Positions 14,941-22,806 of a stretch of 28,645 nucleotides of DNA are shown here, piece after piece. The DNA lies in the NCBI GenBank assembly GCA_900548505.1, contig URKI01000028.1, positions 1 to 28,645 of the forward strand, in the 5' to 3' direction. Made by a program: the position numbers and the translations under genes. Within the stretch, counting starts at the first letter, position 1, and each line of letters starts with the position of its first letter. The notes beneath the pieces are model-generated. The model saw only the letters and a program-made list of their open reading frames with translations, was not told the origin of the DNA and did no database searches. Origin of the DNA: an uncultured Oscillibacter sp. Lineage in GTDB: Bacteria; Bacillota; Clostridia; Oscillospirales; Oscillospiraceae.

Positions 14941-15724
14941 ATGCCTGCTCAGAGTCAGATGCAGCAGCGTCCTCCGCCGCCAGTTCCTCCTTGGCCTGGG
15001 CCAGGATCTTTCGTTCCGCCTTGGTGGTCAGCTGACGTTCATCAAACTGGGCGAACAGGTCCGGCCTGCGGCGCATGGTGCGCTTGTAGCTCTCCTTTTT
15101 TCGCCAGGCGGCCACTTTCCCGTGGTCGCCGGAGAGCAGGATCTCCGGCACGGCCCGGTCATGCCACACGGCAGGGCGGGAGTACTGGGGGTATTCCAGA
15201 AGCCCGTTCCAGTGGGACTCCTCCTCGAAGCACTCCGGGTCCGGCAGTACGCCGGGCACCATGCGGCACACAGCATCCGCCACCGCCATGGCGGGCAGCT
15301 CGCCGCCGGTGAGGACAAAGTCGCCCATGCTGATCTCCTCGTCCACGCACTCGTCCAAAAACCGCTGATCCACGCCCTCGTAATGGCCGCACACTAAGAT
15401 CAGGTGGTCATATTGGTCCTTCAGCTCCCGGGCCACGGTCTGGGTGAACGTACGCCCGCAGGGGGAGAGGAAGATGGTCCGGCCGGGGCCGTAGGTCTCC
15501 ACCACGTGGGCCCAGCAGCGGTAGAGGGGATCGGCCTGCATGACGGCGCCACGGCCGCCGCCGTAGGGATAGTCGTCCACCTGCATCTGTTTGTTGGTGG
15601 TAAACTGGCGGATCTGGTGGGCCCGGATGGCGATATAACCCCGCTCCTGGGCACGGCCCAGGATGCTCACGCCGGTGTAGGCGGTCACCGCGTCGGGGAA
15701 GAGGGTGAGGATGTCAATGTTCAT
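14939..15724 (-). CDS. trmD: tRNA (guanine37-N1)-methyltransferase
   Basis: 261 aa. TrmD methylates G37 next to the anticodon to prevent frameshifting. The trefoil-knot SAM site is evident: LSPCGRTF (86-93), CGHYEGVDQR (112-121), MGDFVLTGGE (133-142), followed by the tRNA-binding EYPQYSRP block. The start MNIDILTLFPD is the family start; the ATG at 15724 overlaps the end of rimM by 11 bp, so translation is coupled. A longer frame starting at 15769 lies inside rimM and is rejected. The C-terminal tail is acidic and a little longer than usual. rplS, which usually follows, is absent: a terminator comes at once. Confidence 0.97.
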   Translation of the reverse strand: MNIDILTLFPDAVTAYTGVSILGRAQERGYIAIRAHQIRQFTTNKQMQVDDYPYGGGRGAVMQADPLYRCWAHVVETYGPGRTIFLSPCGRTFTQTVARELKDQYDHLILVCGHYEGVDQRFLDECVDEEISMGDFVLTGGELPAMAVADAVCRMVPGVLPDPECFEEESHWNGLLEYPQYSRPAVWHDRAVPEILLSGDHGKVAAWRKKESYKRTMRRRPDLFAQFDERQLTTKAERKILAQAKEELAAEDAAASDSEQA

Positions 15725-16220
15725 CACTGGCCATCCCCTCCCATACATGCACGTCCATCCGGTTGGCATCCAGGTTCGTGGAGACGATGAAGGCGCCCGG
15801 CACCGCGGGGATCAGGTATTCCCGTTCGCCCCGGACGGTGTAGACCTTGTGGGCGGGATAGGGTTCCACGGCCACCAGCTCTCCAAGGCGGGCGCTGGTA
15901 TCGGCGTCGAACACATCCAGCCCCAGCAGCTCGTCGTCAAAATACACGCCCTCGGGCAGGTGGGCGTCGGAGCGGCGGATGGAGAGCACCTTGTCCCGCA
16001 GGGCCAGTGCGGCGTTCATATCGTCCACGCCGGGGAACTTCATGAGCACGATGTTCTTGTGCACATGGTTGGCGGTAGGCCGGACGAGCTGGCCGTCCAG
16101 CAAAAATGTGGAAAAGCCGGTGAGCATGTGGGGGTCTGCGTCCCGGGGCTGTACCCGCACCTCGCCCCGGATGCCGTGGGCGCCCACGATCTTTCCGACT
16201 TTGATGGTATCCAGCTTCAT
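15714..16220 (-). CDS. rimM: Ribosome maturation factor RimM
   Basis: 168 aa, normal RimM length. The protein helps late 30S assembly around S19. N-terminal RimM domain with KVGKIVGAHGIRGEVRV (about 7-23), C-terminal PRC-barrel (about 95-165, including DDELLGLDV and YLIPAVPGAFI). ATG at 16220 follows AAGGAGG; the upstream extension to 16355 overlaps the promoter and is rejected. First gene of a rimM-trmD operon with its own promoter, separated from ffh-rpsP-khpA by an unrelated gene. Confidence 0.95.
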   Translation of the reverse strand: MKLDTIKVGKIVGAHGIRGEVRVQPRDADPHMLTGFSTFLLDGQLVRPTANHVHKNIVLMKFPGVDDMNAALALRDKVLSIRRSDAHLPEGVYFDDELLGLDVFDADTSARLGELVAVEPYPAHKVYTVRGEREYLIPAVPGAFIVSTNLDANRMDVHVWEGMASDEH

Positions 16221-16249
16221 GGGGGAAGCCTCCTTTTGTTGATAGCAGT

Positions 16250-16278
16250 AGTATAGCCTCTTTTGCCCGGACAGGCAA
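16250..16278 (-). promoter_or_regulatory. Promoter of rimM-trmD
   Basis: Minus strand: TTGCCT (16278-16273), 17-bp spacer, TATACT (16255-16250). Confidence 0.65.
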
Positions 16279-16287
16279 GGGGGGCGC

Positions 16288-16316
16288 TTGCGCCTGGGGC
16301 GCCGGTGTGGTATGCT
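16288..16316 (+). promoter_or_regulatory. Promoter of the small membrane-protein gene
   Basis: TTGCGC (16288-16293), 17-bp spacer, TATGCT (16311-16316), 39 bp before the ATG; its -35 begins 10 bp from that of the rimM promoter. Confidence 0.5.
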
Positions 16317-16355
16317 GAAAACACGCTGAAACCCCACAGGAAAGGAGAAACGCAT

Positions 16356-16649
16356 ATGGAGGAGAAAGAGGAGCAGCTCATCCAGCCTCAGGAGCTGGAG
16401 AGCCAGGGCGGCGAGACGGCGCCGGCCGCACGGGAGAACCCCATCAGCCGGCTGCTGCGCATCGTGGCCATGGTGCTGTTCATCGGCGGCGCCGTGCTGG
16501 GACTTGCCATGTTCTGGATGACGGCGGACTACGCCGGATGGCTCAATGCCGTGATCCAGATGGGGGCCATCTGGGTCAACGCCGCAGTATACGGCGGCTT
16601 GCTGCTGGGACTTTCGGAGATCATCCGATTGCTGGAGCGGCGGCCGTGA
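16356..16649 (+). CDS. Small two-helix membrane protein, unknown function
   Basis: 97 aa. A charged, Glu/Gln-rich cytoplasmic-looking N-terminus (1-33) is followed by two hydrophobic segments (about 35-55 and 68-90) and a basic end (RLLERRP). I recognise no family. AAAGGAGA lies correctly before the ATG; the longer frame from 16263 runs through the promoter and is rejected. It is transcribed against the surrounding ribosome/SRP genes with its own promoter and terminator, so it looks inserted between khpA and rimM. Confidence 0.7.
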   Translation: MEEKEEQLIQPQELESQGGETAPAARENPISRLLRIVAMVLFIGGAVLGLAMFWMTADYAGWLNAVIQMGAIWVNAAVYGGLLLGLSEIIRLLERRP

Positions 16650-16654
16650 GGGTC

Positions 16655-16690
16655 AAAAAGAGAGAGGGGCACAAGGCTCCTCTCTCTTTT
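16655..16690. terminator. Bidirectional terminator
   Basis: A-run, stem GAGAGAGG (16660-16667) with CCTCTCTC (16679-16686), T-run to 16690. It ends the small membrane-protein gene and the khpA end of the ffh operon. Confidence 0.85.
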
Positions 16691-16704
16691 CGCGCTTGTA
16701 CGCG

Positions 16705-16935
16705 TTAGTCCACAATGTCAACGGAAACCTTTACGCCGGTACGCTGGGCGTAGGAGCGGATCACGGTCCGGATCTCCTTGGCGATGCGGCCCTGGCGGCC
16801 GATCACCTTGCCCATGTCGTCGGGGGCGACGCGCAGCTCCAACGTCAGTTCCTGATCGCCCTGGACCTCCGTAACGGAGACGGCGTCGGGATCATCCACA
16901 AGGTTTCTGGCGATGTAGAGCAGCAAGTCCTTCAT
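16705..16935 (-). CDS. khpA: KH-domain RNA-binding protein KhpA (YlqC)
   Basis: 76 aa, a single KH domain with the RNA-binding loop GRQG at 46-49 (KVIGRQGRIAKEIR). KhpA partners with KhpB/Jag in several Firmicutes and affects cell division and RNA fate. It lies 15 bp after rpsP, its usual neighbour, and is the last gene of ylxM-ffh-rpsP-khpA. Confidence 0.95.
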   Translation of the reverse strand: MKDLLLYIARNLVDDPDAVSVTEVQGDQELTLELRVAPDDMGKVIGRQGRIAKEIRTVIRSYAQRTGVKVSVDIVD

Positions 16936-16950
16936 GCTCCGTCCTCCGGA

Positions 16951-17190
16951 TCAGAGGACTTCCACTTTTTTCAGCAGAGCTCTGACGGTGTCGGTGGGCT
17001 GGGCGCCGGACTTGATCCAAGCCTGAGCGCGCTCGGTGTCGATCTTGATCTCAGCGGGGGAGACGCAGGGATTGTAGATGCCGATCTCCTCGATGAAGCG
17101 GCCGTCGCGGGGGAAGCGGGAATCGGCCACCACAACACGGTAGAAAGGAGCCTTCTTGGCGCCCATGCGGCGCAGTCTGATCTTAACCAT
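16951..17190 (-). CDS. rpsP: 30S ribosomal protein S16
   Basis: 79 aa. The family start MVKIRLRRMGAKKAPFYRVV and the block SRFPRDGRFIEEIGIYNP (about 24-41) are diagnostic. GGAGGT precedes the ATG. Lies between ffh (66 bp) and khpA (15 bp), the usual order. Confidence 0.98.
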   Translation of the reverse strand: MVKIRLRRMGAKKAPFYRVVVADSRFPRDGRFIEEIGIYNPCVSPAEIKIDTERAQAWIKSGAQPTDTVRALLKKVEVL

Positions 17191-17256
17191 AGTTTGTTAC
17201 CTCCAAAAAATTTCGTTGTTGAAAAATCTATCTATAAATGCGAGAGCATCTATATC

Positions 17257-18609
17257 TCAGCGGGAACGCTTTTTGCGGCCAAAGCCCATCTTGGGGCCCC
17301 GCATACCGGGGAGCCGGCCCCGGGTCATCTGCTTGGTCAGCTGCTGCATCATGTCGAACTGCTTCAAAAGGCGGTTCACGTCCACTACCTGCAGTCCGCA
17401 GCCGGCGGCGATGCGCTTTTTCCGGCTGGCACCCAGGATCTGGGGATTCTCCCGCTCCTGAGGCGTCATGGAGAGGATGATGGCCTCCGTGTGGGCCATC
17501 TGTTTTTCGTCGATGGTGGCGCCGGAGAGCTGCTTGCCAAGACCGCCGGGCAGCATGCCTGCGATCTGGCTCAGGTCGCCCATGCCCCGGATCTGCTGGA
17601 GCTGATCGTAATAATCCTGGAGGGTGAAGCTGTTTTTGCGCAGCTTCTCTTCCAGCTTGGCGGCCTGCTTTTCATCGTAGGCCGCCTGGGCCTTTTCGAT
17701 GAGGGAGAGCATGTCGCCCATGCCCAGGATACGGGAGGCCATCCGGTCGGGATGGAAGGGCTCGATCATATCCAGCTTTTCGCCGGTGCCCACGAACTTG
17801 ATGGGCTTACCGGTGGAAGCGCGGATGGAGAGTGCCGCACCGCCGCGGGCGTCGCCGTCCAGCTTGGTGAGCACCACGCCGTCGATGCCCAGTGCCTCGT
17901 CAAAGGCGGAGGCGGCGTTGACGGCGTCCTGGCCGGTCATGGCGTCCACCACCAACAGGATCTCGTTGGGGTGAACGGCGGCTTTCATGCGCTTGAGCTC
18001 GTCCATGAGCGCTTCGTCCACATGGAGCCGGCCGGCGGTATCGAGAAACACCATGTCGTTGCCGTGGTCACGGGCGTGGCGGATGGCGTTTTCGGCAATG
18101 GCAACAGGATCGCCCTGGCCCTGTTCAAAGACCGGCAGATCCAGCTGTCCGCCCACCACCTTGAGCTGTTCGATGGCGGCGGGACGGTACACGTCGCAGG
18201 CGGCCAGCAGCGGCCGCTTGCCCAGCTGCCGGCGCATGAGCCCGGCCAGCTTGGCGGTGGTGGTGGTTTTACCGGCGCCCTGCAGACCCACCATCATCAC
18301 AACGGTGGGGCCGTTGTTGGCCATGGTCAGCTTGCTGCCGGCGCCGCCCATCAGGTTGGTCAGCTCTTCGCTGACGATCTTGATGACCTGCTGGGCGGGG
18401 GTCAGGCTGTCCAGCACGTCGCTGCCCACGGCACGCTCCGTGACGGCGGCGACGAACTCCTTGACGACCTTGTAGCTTACGTCGGCCTCCAGCAGAGCCA
18501 GGCGCACCTCGCGCATGGCCTCCCGGACGTCGTTTTCCGTCAGCCGTCCCTTGCCCCGCAGGCGCTTGAACGTGGCGTTCAGTTTTTCAGTCAATCCTTC
18601 AAATGCCAT
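17257..18609 (-). CDS. ffh: Signal recognition particle protein Ffh
   Basis: 450 aa, normal for SRP54/Ffh, the GTPase that with SRP RNA takes membrane proteins to FtsY. N domain 1 to about 85; G domain with GLQGAGKTTT (108-117), a DTAGRLH block and TKLDGDARGG; then the methionine-rich M domain (about 300-450), including MRGPKMGFG near the C-terminus. Start 3 bp after the ylxM stop; its ribosome site AAGGAA is in the ylxM end, so the pair is coupled. Confidence 0.98.
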   Translation of the reverse strand: MAFEGLTEKLNATFKRLRGKGRLTENDVREAMREVRLALLEADVSYKVVKEFVAAVTERAVGSDVLDSLTPAQQVIKIVSEELTNLMGGAGSKLTMANNGPTVVMMVGLQGAGKTTTTAKLAGLMRRQLGKRPLLAACDVYRPAAIEQLKVVGGQLDLPVFEQGQGDPVAIAENAIRHARDHGNDMVFLDTAGRLHVDEALMDELKRMKAAVHPNEILLVVDAMTGQDAVNAASAFDEALGIDGVVLTKLDGDARGGAALSIRASTGKPIKFVGTGEKLDMIEPFHPDRMASRILGMGDMLSLIEKAQAAYDEKQAAKLEEKLRKNSFTLQDYYDQLQQIRGMGDLSQIAGMLPGGLGKQLSGATIDEKQMAHTEAIILSMTPQERENPQILGASRKKRIAAGCGLQVVDVNRLLKQFDMMQQLTKQMTRGRLPGMRGPKMGFGRKKRSR

Positions 18610-18612
18610 GGC

Positions 18613-18978
18613 TCATTCCTTCAGTGCGGCGGCCTCGGTCTGGATGCGCTGGGCAAGCTCGCCCAGATGCGCGTCCTCGTAGAGACGGTAGTTGATGGTC
18701 TGGATCTCCTCAGCGGCGGACTGGATGGCGTCCAGATGGGGGCGCAGCGCCTCGAAGCGCCGGATGAGACCCGTCTTGTCCTCCACCTCCTGCATGATGC
18801 CCTCCGCCCGGACGATCACGTCCCGAACGCCCTGACGGGAGATGCCTGCGTTTTCCGCGATCTCCGCAAGGGACAGGTCCTCATTATAATAGAGGTCGAA
18901 GAACTCCTTTTGCCGCTCGGTGAGAAGCTCCCCATAAAAATCGTATAACATCGTCATGCGATAAGTCTGATTTTTCAT
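18613..18978 (-). CDS. ylxM: YlxM family DNA-binding protein (UPF0122)
   Basis: 121 aa. Sigma-factor-like helix-turn-helix: LTERQKEFFDLYYNEDLSLAEIAE followed by GISRQGVRDVIVRAE (about 49-63), then a helical tail. YlxM accompanies ffh in most Firmicutes and is thought to assist or regulate the SRP pathway. ATG at 18978 has AAAGGAAG upstream; a longer frame to 19110 covers the promoter and is rejected. Confidence 0.95.
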   Translation of the reverse strand: MKNQTYRMTMLYDFYGELLTERQKEFFDLYYNEDLSLAEIAENAGISRQGVRDVIVRAEGIMQEVEDKTGLIRRFEALRPHLDAIQSAAEEIQTINYRLYEDAHLGELAQRIQTEAAALKE

Positions 18979-19024
18979 GAGCAGCTTCCTTTCTGTAAAG
19001 TTGTTCGCCTTTACAACACGAAAT

Positions 19025-19053
19025 AGTTTACAGGAATTTGGGAAAAAAGTCAA
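19025..19053 (-). promoter_or_regulatory. Promoter of ylxM-ffh-rpsP-khpA
   Basis: Minus strand: TTGACT (19053-19048), 17-bp spacer, TAAACT (19030-19025), 46 bp before the ATG. Confidence 0.75.
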
Positions 19054-19104
19054 GGGAAAAAACAAAACATTTTTTCGTTTTCCTGAGAAAAATTCTGCGC
19101 AGAC

Positions 19105-19133
19105 TTGCACAGAGGGGCTAAACCGCTTATACT
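19105..19133 (+). promoter_or_regulatory. Promoter of the DUF819-dipeptidase operon
   Basis: TTGCAC (19105-19110), 17-bp spacer, TATACT (19128-19133), 45 bp before the ATG. Confidence 0.7.
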
Positions 19134-19178
19134 GGTGGAAAATTGTGTGTCAAAACAGGAAGGGAGCAGAATAGACTT

Positions 19179-20420
19179 ATGCTGACGAACCTTTTTCAAA
19201 GCGCCCTGGGGCGATCCACCCTCATCGCCCCGGAGGACACCTGGTCGCTTCTGGCGCTGCTTTTGGCGTCGGTGGCCCTGGCTATTTATTTGGAGCAGCG
19301 GTATGTGTGGGCCTCCAAGATCTCCGGTGCCATCATCGCCCTTTTGATCGCCCTGACGGCGTCCAACCTGGGGATCATCCCCACCAGCTGCACCCTGTAT
19401 GACGATATCATCTGGAACTATGCGGTGCCGCTGGGGATCCCGCTTTTGCTGCTCCAGTGCAACATGCGCCGCATCTGGAAGGAAACGGGGCGCATGCTGG
19501 TGATCTTCCTCATCGGCTCGGCGGGCACGGTGGCAGGCGCGTTCATCGCCTATACGCTGCTGCATTCCTACATTCCGGGTCTGGAGGGCGTGGCGGCCAT
19601 GATGACCGGCTCCTACATCGGCGGCGGTGTGAACTTTGCGGCTCTGGCCCAGGAGTTCGACGTGGGCGAGATCAAGGCGGCGGCCACGGTGGCGGATAAC
19701 CTGCTGATGGCGCTGTACTTCTTCGCCCTGATCGTCATTGCCGGCATGGGTTTTTTCCGCCGGCGCTACTCCCATCCCCACATCGACCGTGTGGAAAAAG
19801 AGGGGGAGAGCCAGGAGGCCCGTACCCAGGCGGCAGCCTATTGGAGTCGCAAAGATATTTCCCTGAAGGACATCGCCATGAACTTCGCCTATGCGGGCGC
19901 GGTGGTATGGGCGGCCAAACTGGTGGCCGGGGCCCTCAGTGCCATTATCCCCGACACGGGCGTGGCGCTGCACATGCTCAACACGTTCTTCGGCAGCGAG
20001 TATGTGTGGATCACCACCGTGTCCATGGCCTGCGCTACCTGGGGCGAGCATCAGGTGGAAAAGCTCAGCGGCTCCCAGGAGATCGGCACCTACCTGATTT
20101 ACCTGTTCCTGTTCGTCATCGGCGTGCCGGCCTCCATTGCGGAAATTCTCCACAAGACGCCGCTGCTGCTGGTCTTCACGGCCATCATGGTAGCGGTGAA
20201 CATGCTGTTTTGCTTTGTGGGCGGCAAGCTGCTGCACTTTGACCTGGAGGACATCATCCTGGCCTCCAACGCCAACATCGGCGGTCCCACCACCGCCGCC
20301 GGCATGGCAATCTCCCAGGGCTGGAGCGCCCTGGTGGGGCCGGTGATGCTGGTGGGCACCTTCGGCTATGTGATCGGCACCTATCTCGGCATCCTGGTGG
20401 GAGGACTGCTGGGGGCGTGA
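19179..20420 (+). CDS. DUF819 family integral membrane protein
   Basis: 413 aa, strongly hydrophobic with about 10-12 helices and a charged central loop (about residues 196-228). It has the DUF819 (YjcL) pattern: GSYIGGGVNFAALA in the first half and ASNANIGGPTTAAGMA in the second, a pair suggesting inverted-repeat transporter architecture. No substrate is established for the family. GGAAGGGAG is 12 bases from the ATG, slightly long; no better start is visible. The M19 dipeptidase starts 15 bp after its stop, so the pair may take up or export dipeptides or their products (inference). Confidence 0.9.
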   Translation: MLTNLFQSALGRSTLIAPEDTWSLLALLLASVALAIYLEQRYVWASKISGAIIALLIALTASNLGIIPTSCTLYDDIIWNYAVPLGIPLLLLQCNMRRIWKETGRMLVIFLIGSAGTVAGAFIAYTLLHSYIPGLEGVAAMMTGSYIGGGVNFAALAQEFDVGEIKAAATVADNLLMALYFFALIVIAGMGFFRRRYSHPHIDRVEKEGESQEARTQAAAYWSRKDISLKDIAMNFAYAGAVVWAAKLVAGALSAIIPDTGVALHMLNTFFGSEYVWITTVSMACATWGEHQVEKLSGSQEIGTYLIYLFLFVIGVPASIAEILHKTPLLLVFTAIMVAVNMLFCFVGGKLLHFDLEDIILASNANIGGPTTAAGMAISQGWSALVGPVMLVGTFGYVIGTYLGILVGGLLGA

Positions 20421-20435
20421 GTTAAGGAGAATCCC

Positions 20436-21392
20436 ATGATCTTTGACGGACATTCCGACCTTTTATATGATGTGACGCGGCGCCGCCTCCGGGGTGAGAC
20501 CCATGTGCTGGAGCGGCATCACCTGGATGATCTGCGCCGGGGCGGCGTGGAGGGCATGGTGCTCTCCCTGTGGACGTCGGCGCCCGGGGAGACGTTCTGG
20601 AAAGAGACGGACTGCCGCACCGCTGCCGAGCGGACGGCGCGGATGATGGACTGCGCCCGGGCCGAGTTTGCCCAGTGCCCCTGGCTGACGGTGGTGCGGA
20701 CAGCGGCGGAGGCCCGGGCAGCATGCGCTGCCGGGAAGCGGTACGCCTTTTTGGGCGTGGAGGGCATGGCCGTGGCCGGGGAGGACCTGGACTGGATCGA
20801 CCGCTATGCCGCCTTCGGCGCCCGGATGGGCATGCTCACCTGGAATGAGGAAAACGCTTTGGCCGCCGGTGCAGGCGGCGACCGGGATCACGGACTCACG
20901 GCTCTGGGGCGGCAGGCAGTGGAGAACATGCGCCGGGCGGGCATGGTGGTGGACGTATCCCACCTGAATGAGCGGAGCTTCTGGGACGTGATGGGACTGG
21001 AGGGCGGCGTGGTGATCGCCTCCCACTCCAACTGCCGCGCCCTTTGCGACGTGCCCCGGAACCTGACGGACGACCAGCTGCGCGCCATCCGGGACACCGG
21101 CGGCGTGGTGGGACTCAACGCCCACTATGCGTTTGTCCACCGGGAATGGGAGCGCCAGAACGTGGAAACGCTGGCCCTGCACGCGGCCCACATGGCGGAG
21201 GTCATGGGAGTGGAGCATGTGTGCTGCGGCTTTGACTTCTGCCAGTACATGGGGCCGGGCAACGAAGGGGCCCGGGGATTGGAGAGCGCCGCGGGGGCGC
21301 AGTCCCTGCTTTACGAGCTGGAAAAGCTGGGCATGAGCCGCCGGGAGCGGGAGATGATCGCCCGGGAGAACCTGCTGCGGGTCCTGGAATAA
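20436..21392 (+). CDS. Membrane dipeptidase family (peptidase M19)
   Basis: 318 aa zinc hydrolase of the renal-dipeptidase family. Metal ligands are all visible: H6 and D8 in DGHSD, E109 in GVEG, H176 in DVSHLNE and H197 in SHSN, followed by the family block CDVPRNLTDDQ and GFDF near the end. There is no signal peptide, so it should be cytoplasmic and cleave imported dipeptides, possibly with D-residues. Ribosome site AAGGAG at 6-7 bases. Second gene of an operon with DUF819, ending at a terminator. Confidence 0.93.
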   Translation: MIFDGHSDLLYDVTRRRLRGETHVLERHHLDDLRRGGVEGMVLSLWTSAPGETFWKETDCRTAAERTARMMDCARAEFAQCPWLTVVRTAAEARAACAAGKRYAFLGVEGMAVAGEDLDWIDRYAAFGARMGMLTWNEENALAAGAGGDRDHGLTALGRQAVENMRRAGMVVDVSHLNERSFWDVMGLEGGVVIASHSNCRALCDVPRNLTDDQLRAIRDTGGVVGLNAHYAFVHREWERQNVETLALHAAHMAEVMGVEHVCCGFDFCQYMGPGNEGARGLESAAGAQSLLYELEKLGMSRREREMIARENLLRVLE

Positions 21393-21394
21393 GG

Positions 21395-21429
21395 AAAAGG
21401 ACGGCCGGATACACGGCCGTCCTTTTTTT
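21395..21429 (+). terminator. Rho-independent terminator
   Basis: Stem AAAAGGACGGCC (21395-21406) with GGCCGTCCTTTT (21415-21426) and a T-run to 21429; ends the dipeptidase operon. Confidence 0.92.
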
Positions 21430-21448
21430 GCGCGGCGGAAGAAAGAAT

Positions 21449-21477
21449 TTGAATTATGAGACGAGTTATACTATAAT
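21449..21477 (+). promoter_or_regulatory. Promoter of ymfF-ymfH-lgt-folD
   Basis: TTGAAT (21449-21454), 17-bp spacer, perfect TATAAT (21472-21477). The leader holds a small hairpin, ATGCTT (21495-21500) with AAGCAT (21507-21512). Confidence 0.8.
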
Positions 21478-21537
21478 ATCACCCGTGTATTGCTATGCTT
21501 TCGCGGAAGCATCATTCCACGGAAAGGAGCTGAGACC

Positions 21538-22806
21538 TTGCAAGTCATTTCAAAACAGTTGGCCGAGGGGGTACACCTGACGTACCTGCCCGCCCGAAAA
21601 TTCAAGACGAGCCTCCTCTCCGCCCAGTTCGTGACGCCGCTGCGGCACCAGACCGTGGCTGCCAACGCGCTGCTGGCAGCGGTTTTGCGGCGGGGCACCG
21701 TCTCCTATCCGGACCTGGGGGCCCTGTCCGCCCGGATGGACCACCTCTACGGCGCCCGGGTGGATTATACGGTCCGAAAAAAAGGGGAGAACCAGTGCGT
21801 TGGCTTCGTGGCCAGCTTTATTGACGATAGCTTCGTCCCCGGCGGGGAGAAGCTTCTGGAGCCGGTGGCGGAGCTGGTGGGCCAGCTGATCTGCGAGCCG
21901 GTGACCCACCACGGCCGGTTTGTGCCCTCCTATTTTGAAAGTGAAAAGGCAAACCTCATCGACGCCATCCGCAGCCAGGTCAACGACAAGCGGGACTATG
22001 CCGATGCCCGTCTGCTGGAGGAGATGTGCGCCGGGGAGCCTTACGGCATCAGCCGCCTGGGCCGGGAAAAGGACGCCGAGCGCCTGCAGCCCCAAAAGCT
22101 CTATGCCCAGTACGGGGAGCTGATCTCCACCAGCCGTCTGGAGCTCATTTACTGCGGCAGCGCGTCGCTGGAGCGGGTGGAGGCGGCGCTGCGCCAGGCA
22201 TTTTCCTCCCTGCCGAGAGACGGCAGCTATGAAAGTGCGCCCACCATGGCCCACGCCGGCGCGGCGGAGCCCCGCTATGTGGAAGAGGCCATGGACGTGA
22301 CCCAGGGCAAGCTGGGCATGGGCTTTTCCTGCAATGGCGACGATGTGCCCGCCCTGCTGGTGGGCAACGCCCTCTTCGGCGGCAGCAGCAACTCCAAGCT
22401 CTTTTTGAACGTGCGGGAGAAGCTGTCCCTTTGCTATTTTGCCTCTTCTGTCTATCACCGGCAAAAGGGCATCATTACCGTCTCCTCCGGCATCGAGTTT
22501 GAAAACTACCAGAAGGCCTACGATGAGATCATGCTGCAGCTGCGTGCCGTGCAGCAGGGCGAGCTGGAACCCTGGGAGATGGACAGCGCCCGCAGCGTGC
22601 TGCGCAATGCCTATATCTCCATGGGTGATTCCCAGGGCAAGCTGGAAAACTTCTACCTGGGCCAGGCGGCCACGGGACAGGATGAGACGCCGGAGATCCT
22701 GGCCGAGCAGGTGGGCGCCGTTACGGTGGACCGTGTGGTGGAGGCCATGGAGCGCGTGACGCTGGACACCGTGTACTTCCTGAAAGGAAAGGGGGACGCC
22801 CAATGA
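21538..22806 (+). CDS. ymfF: M16-like protein YmfF (EF-P aminopentanol modification-associated)
   Basis: 422 aa from a TTG start. Two M16-type halves are recognisable, but the HxxEH zinc motif is absent, as is usual in the YmfF subunit, which pairs with the motif-bearing YmfH. In Bacillus these genes are needed for the 5-aminopentanol modification of elongation factor P. AAAGGAG (21523-21529) lies 8 bases before TTG 21538; the ATG at 21490 lies upstream of that ribosome site and is rejected. Its stop overlaps the start of the next gene by 4 bp (ATGA), a coupled heterodimer arrangement. The role in EF-P modification here is inferred from family and pairing. Confidence 0.88.
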   Translation: MQVISKQLAEGVHLTYLPARKFKTSLLSAQFVTPLRHQTVAANALLAAVLRRGTVSYPDLGALSARMDHLYGARVDYTVRKKGENQCVGFVASFIDDSFVPGGEKLLEPVAELVGQLICEPVTHHGRFVPSYFESEKANLIDAIRSQVNDKRDYADARLLEEMCAGEPYGISRLGREKDAERLQPQKLYAQYGELISTSRLELIYCGSASLERVEAALRQAFSSLPRDGSYESAPTMAHAGAAEPRYVEEAMDVTQGKLGMGFSCNGDDVPALLVGNALFGGSSNSKLFLNVREKLSLCYFASSVYHRQKGIITVSSGIEFENYQKAYDEIMLQLRAVQQGELEPWEMDSARSVLRNAYISMGDSQGKLENFYLGQAATGQDETPEILAEQVGAVTVDRVVEAMERVTLDTVYFLKGKGDAQ

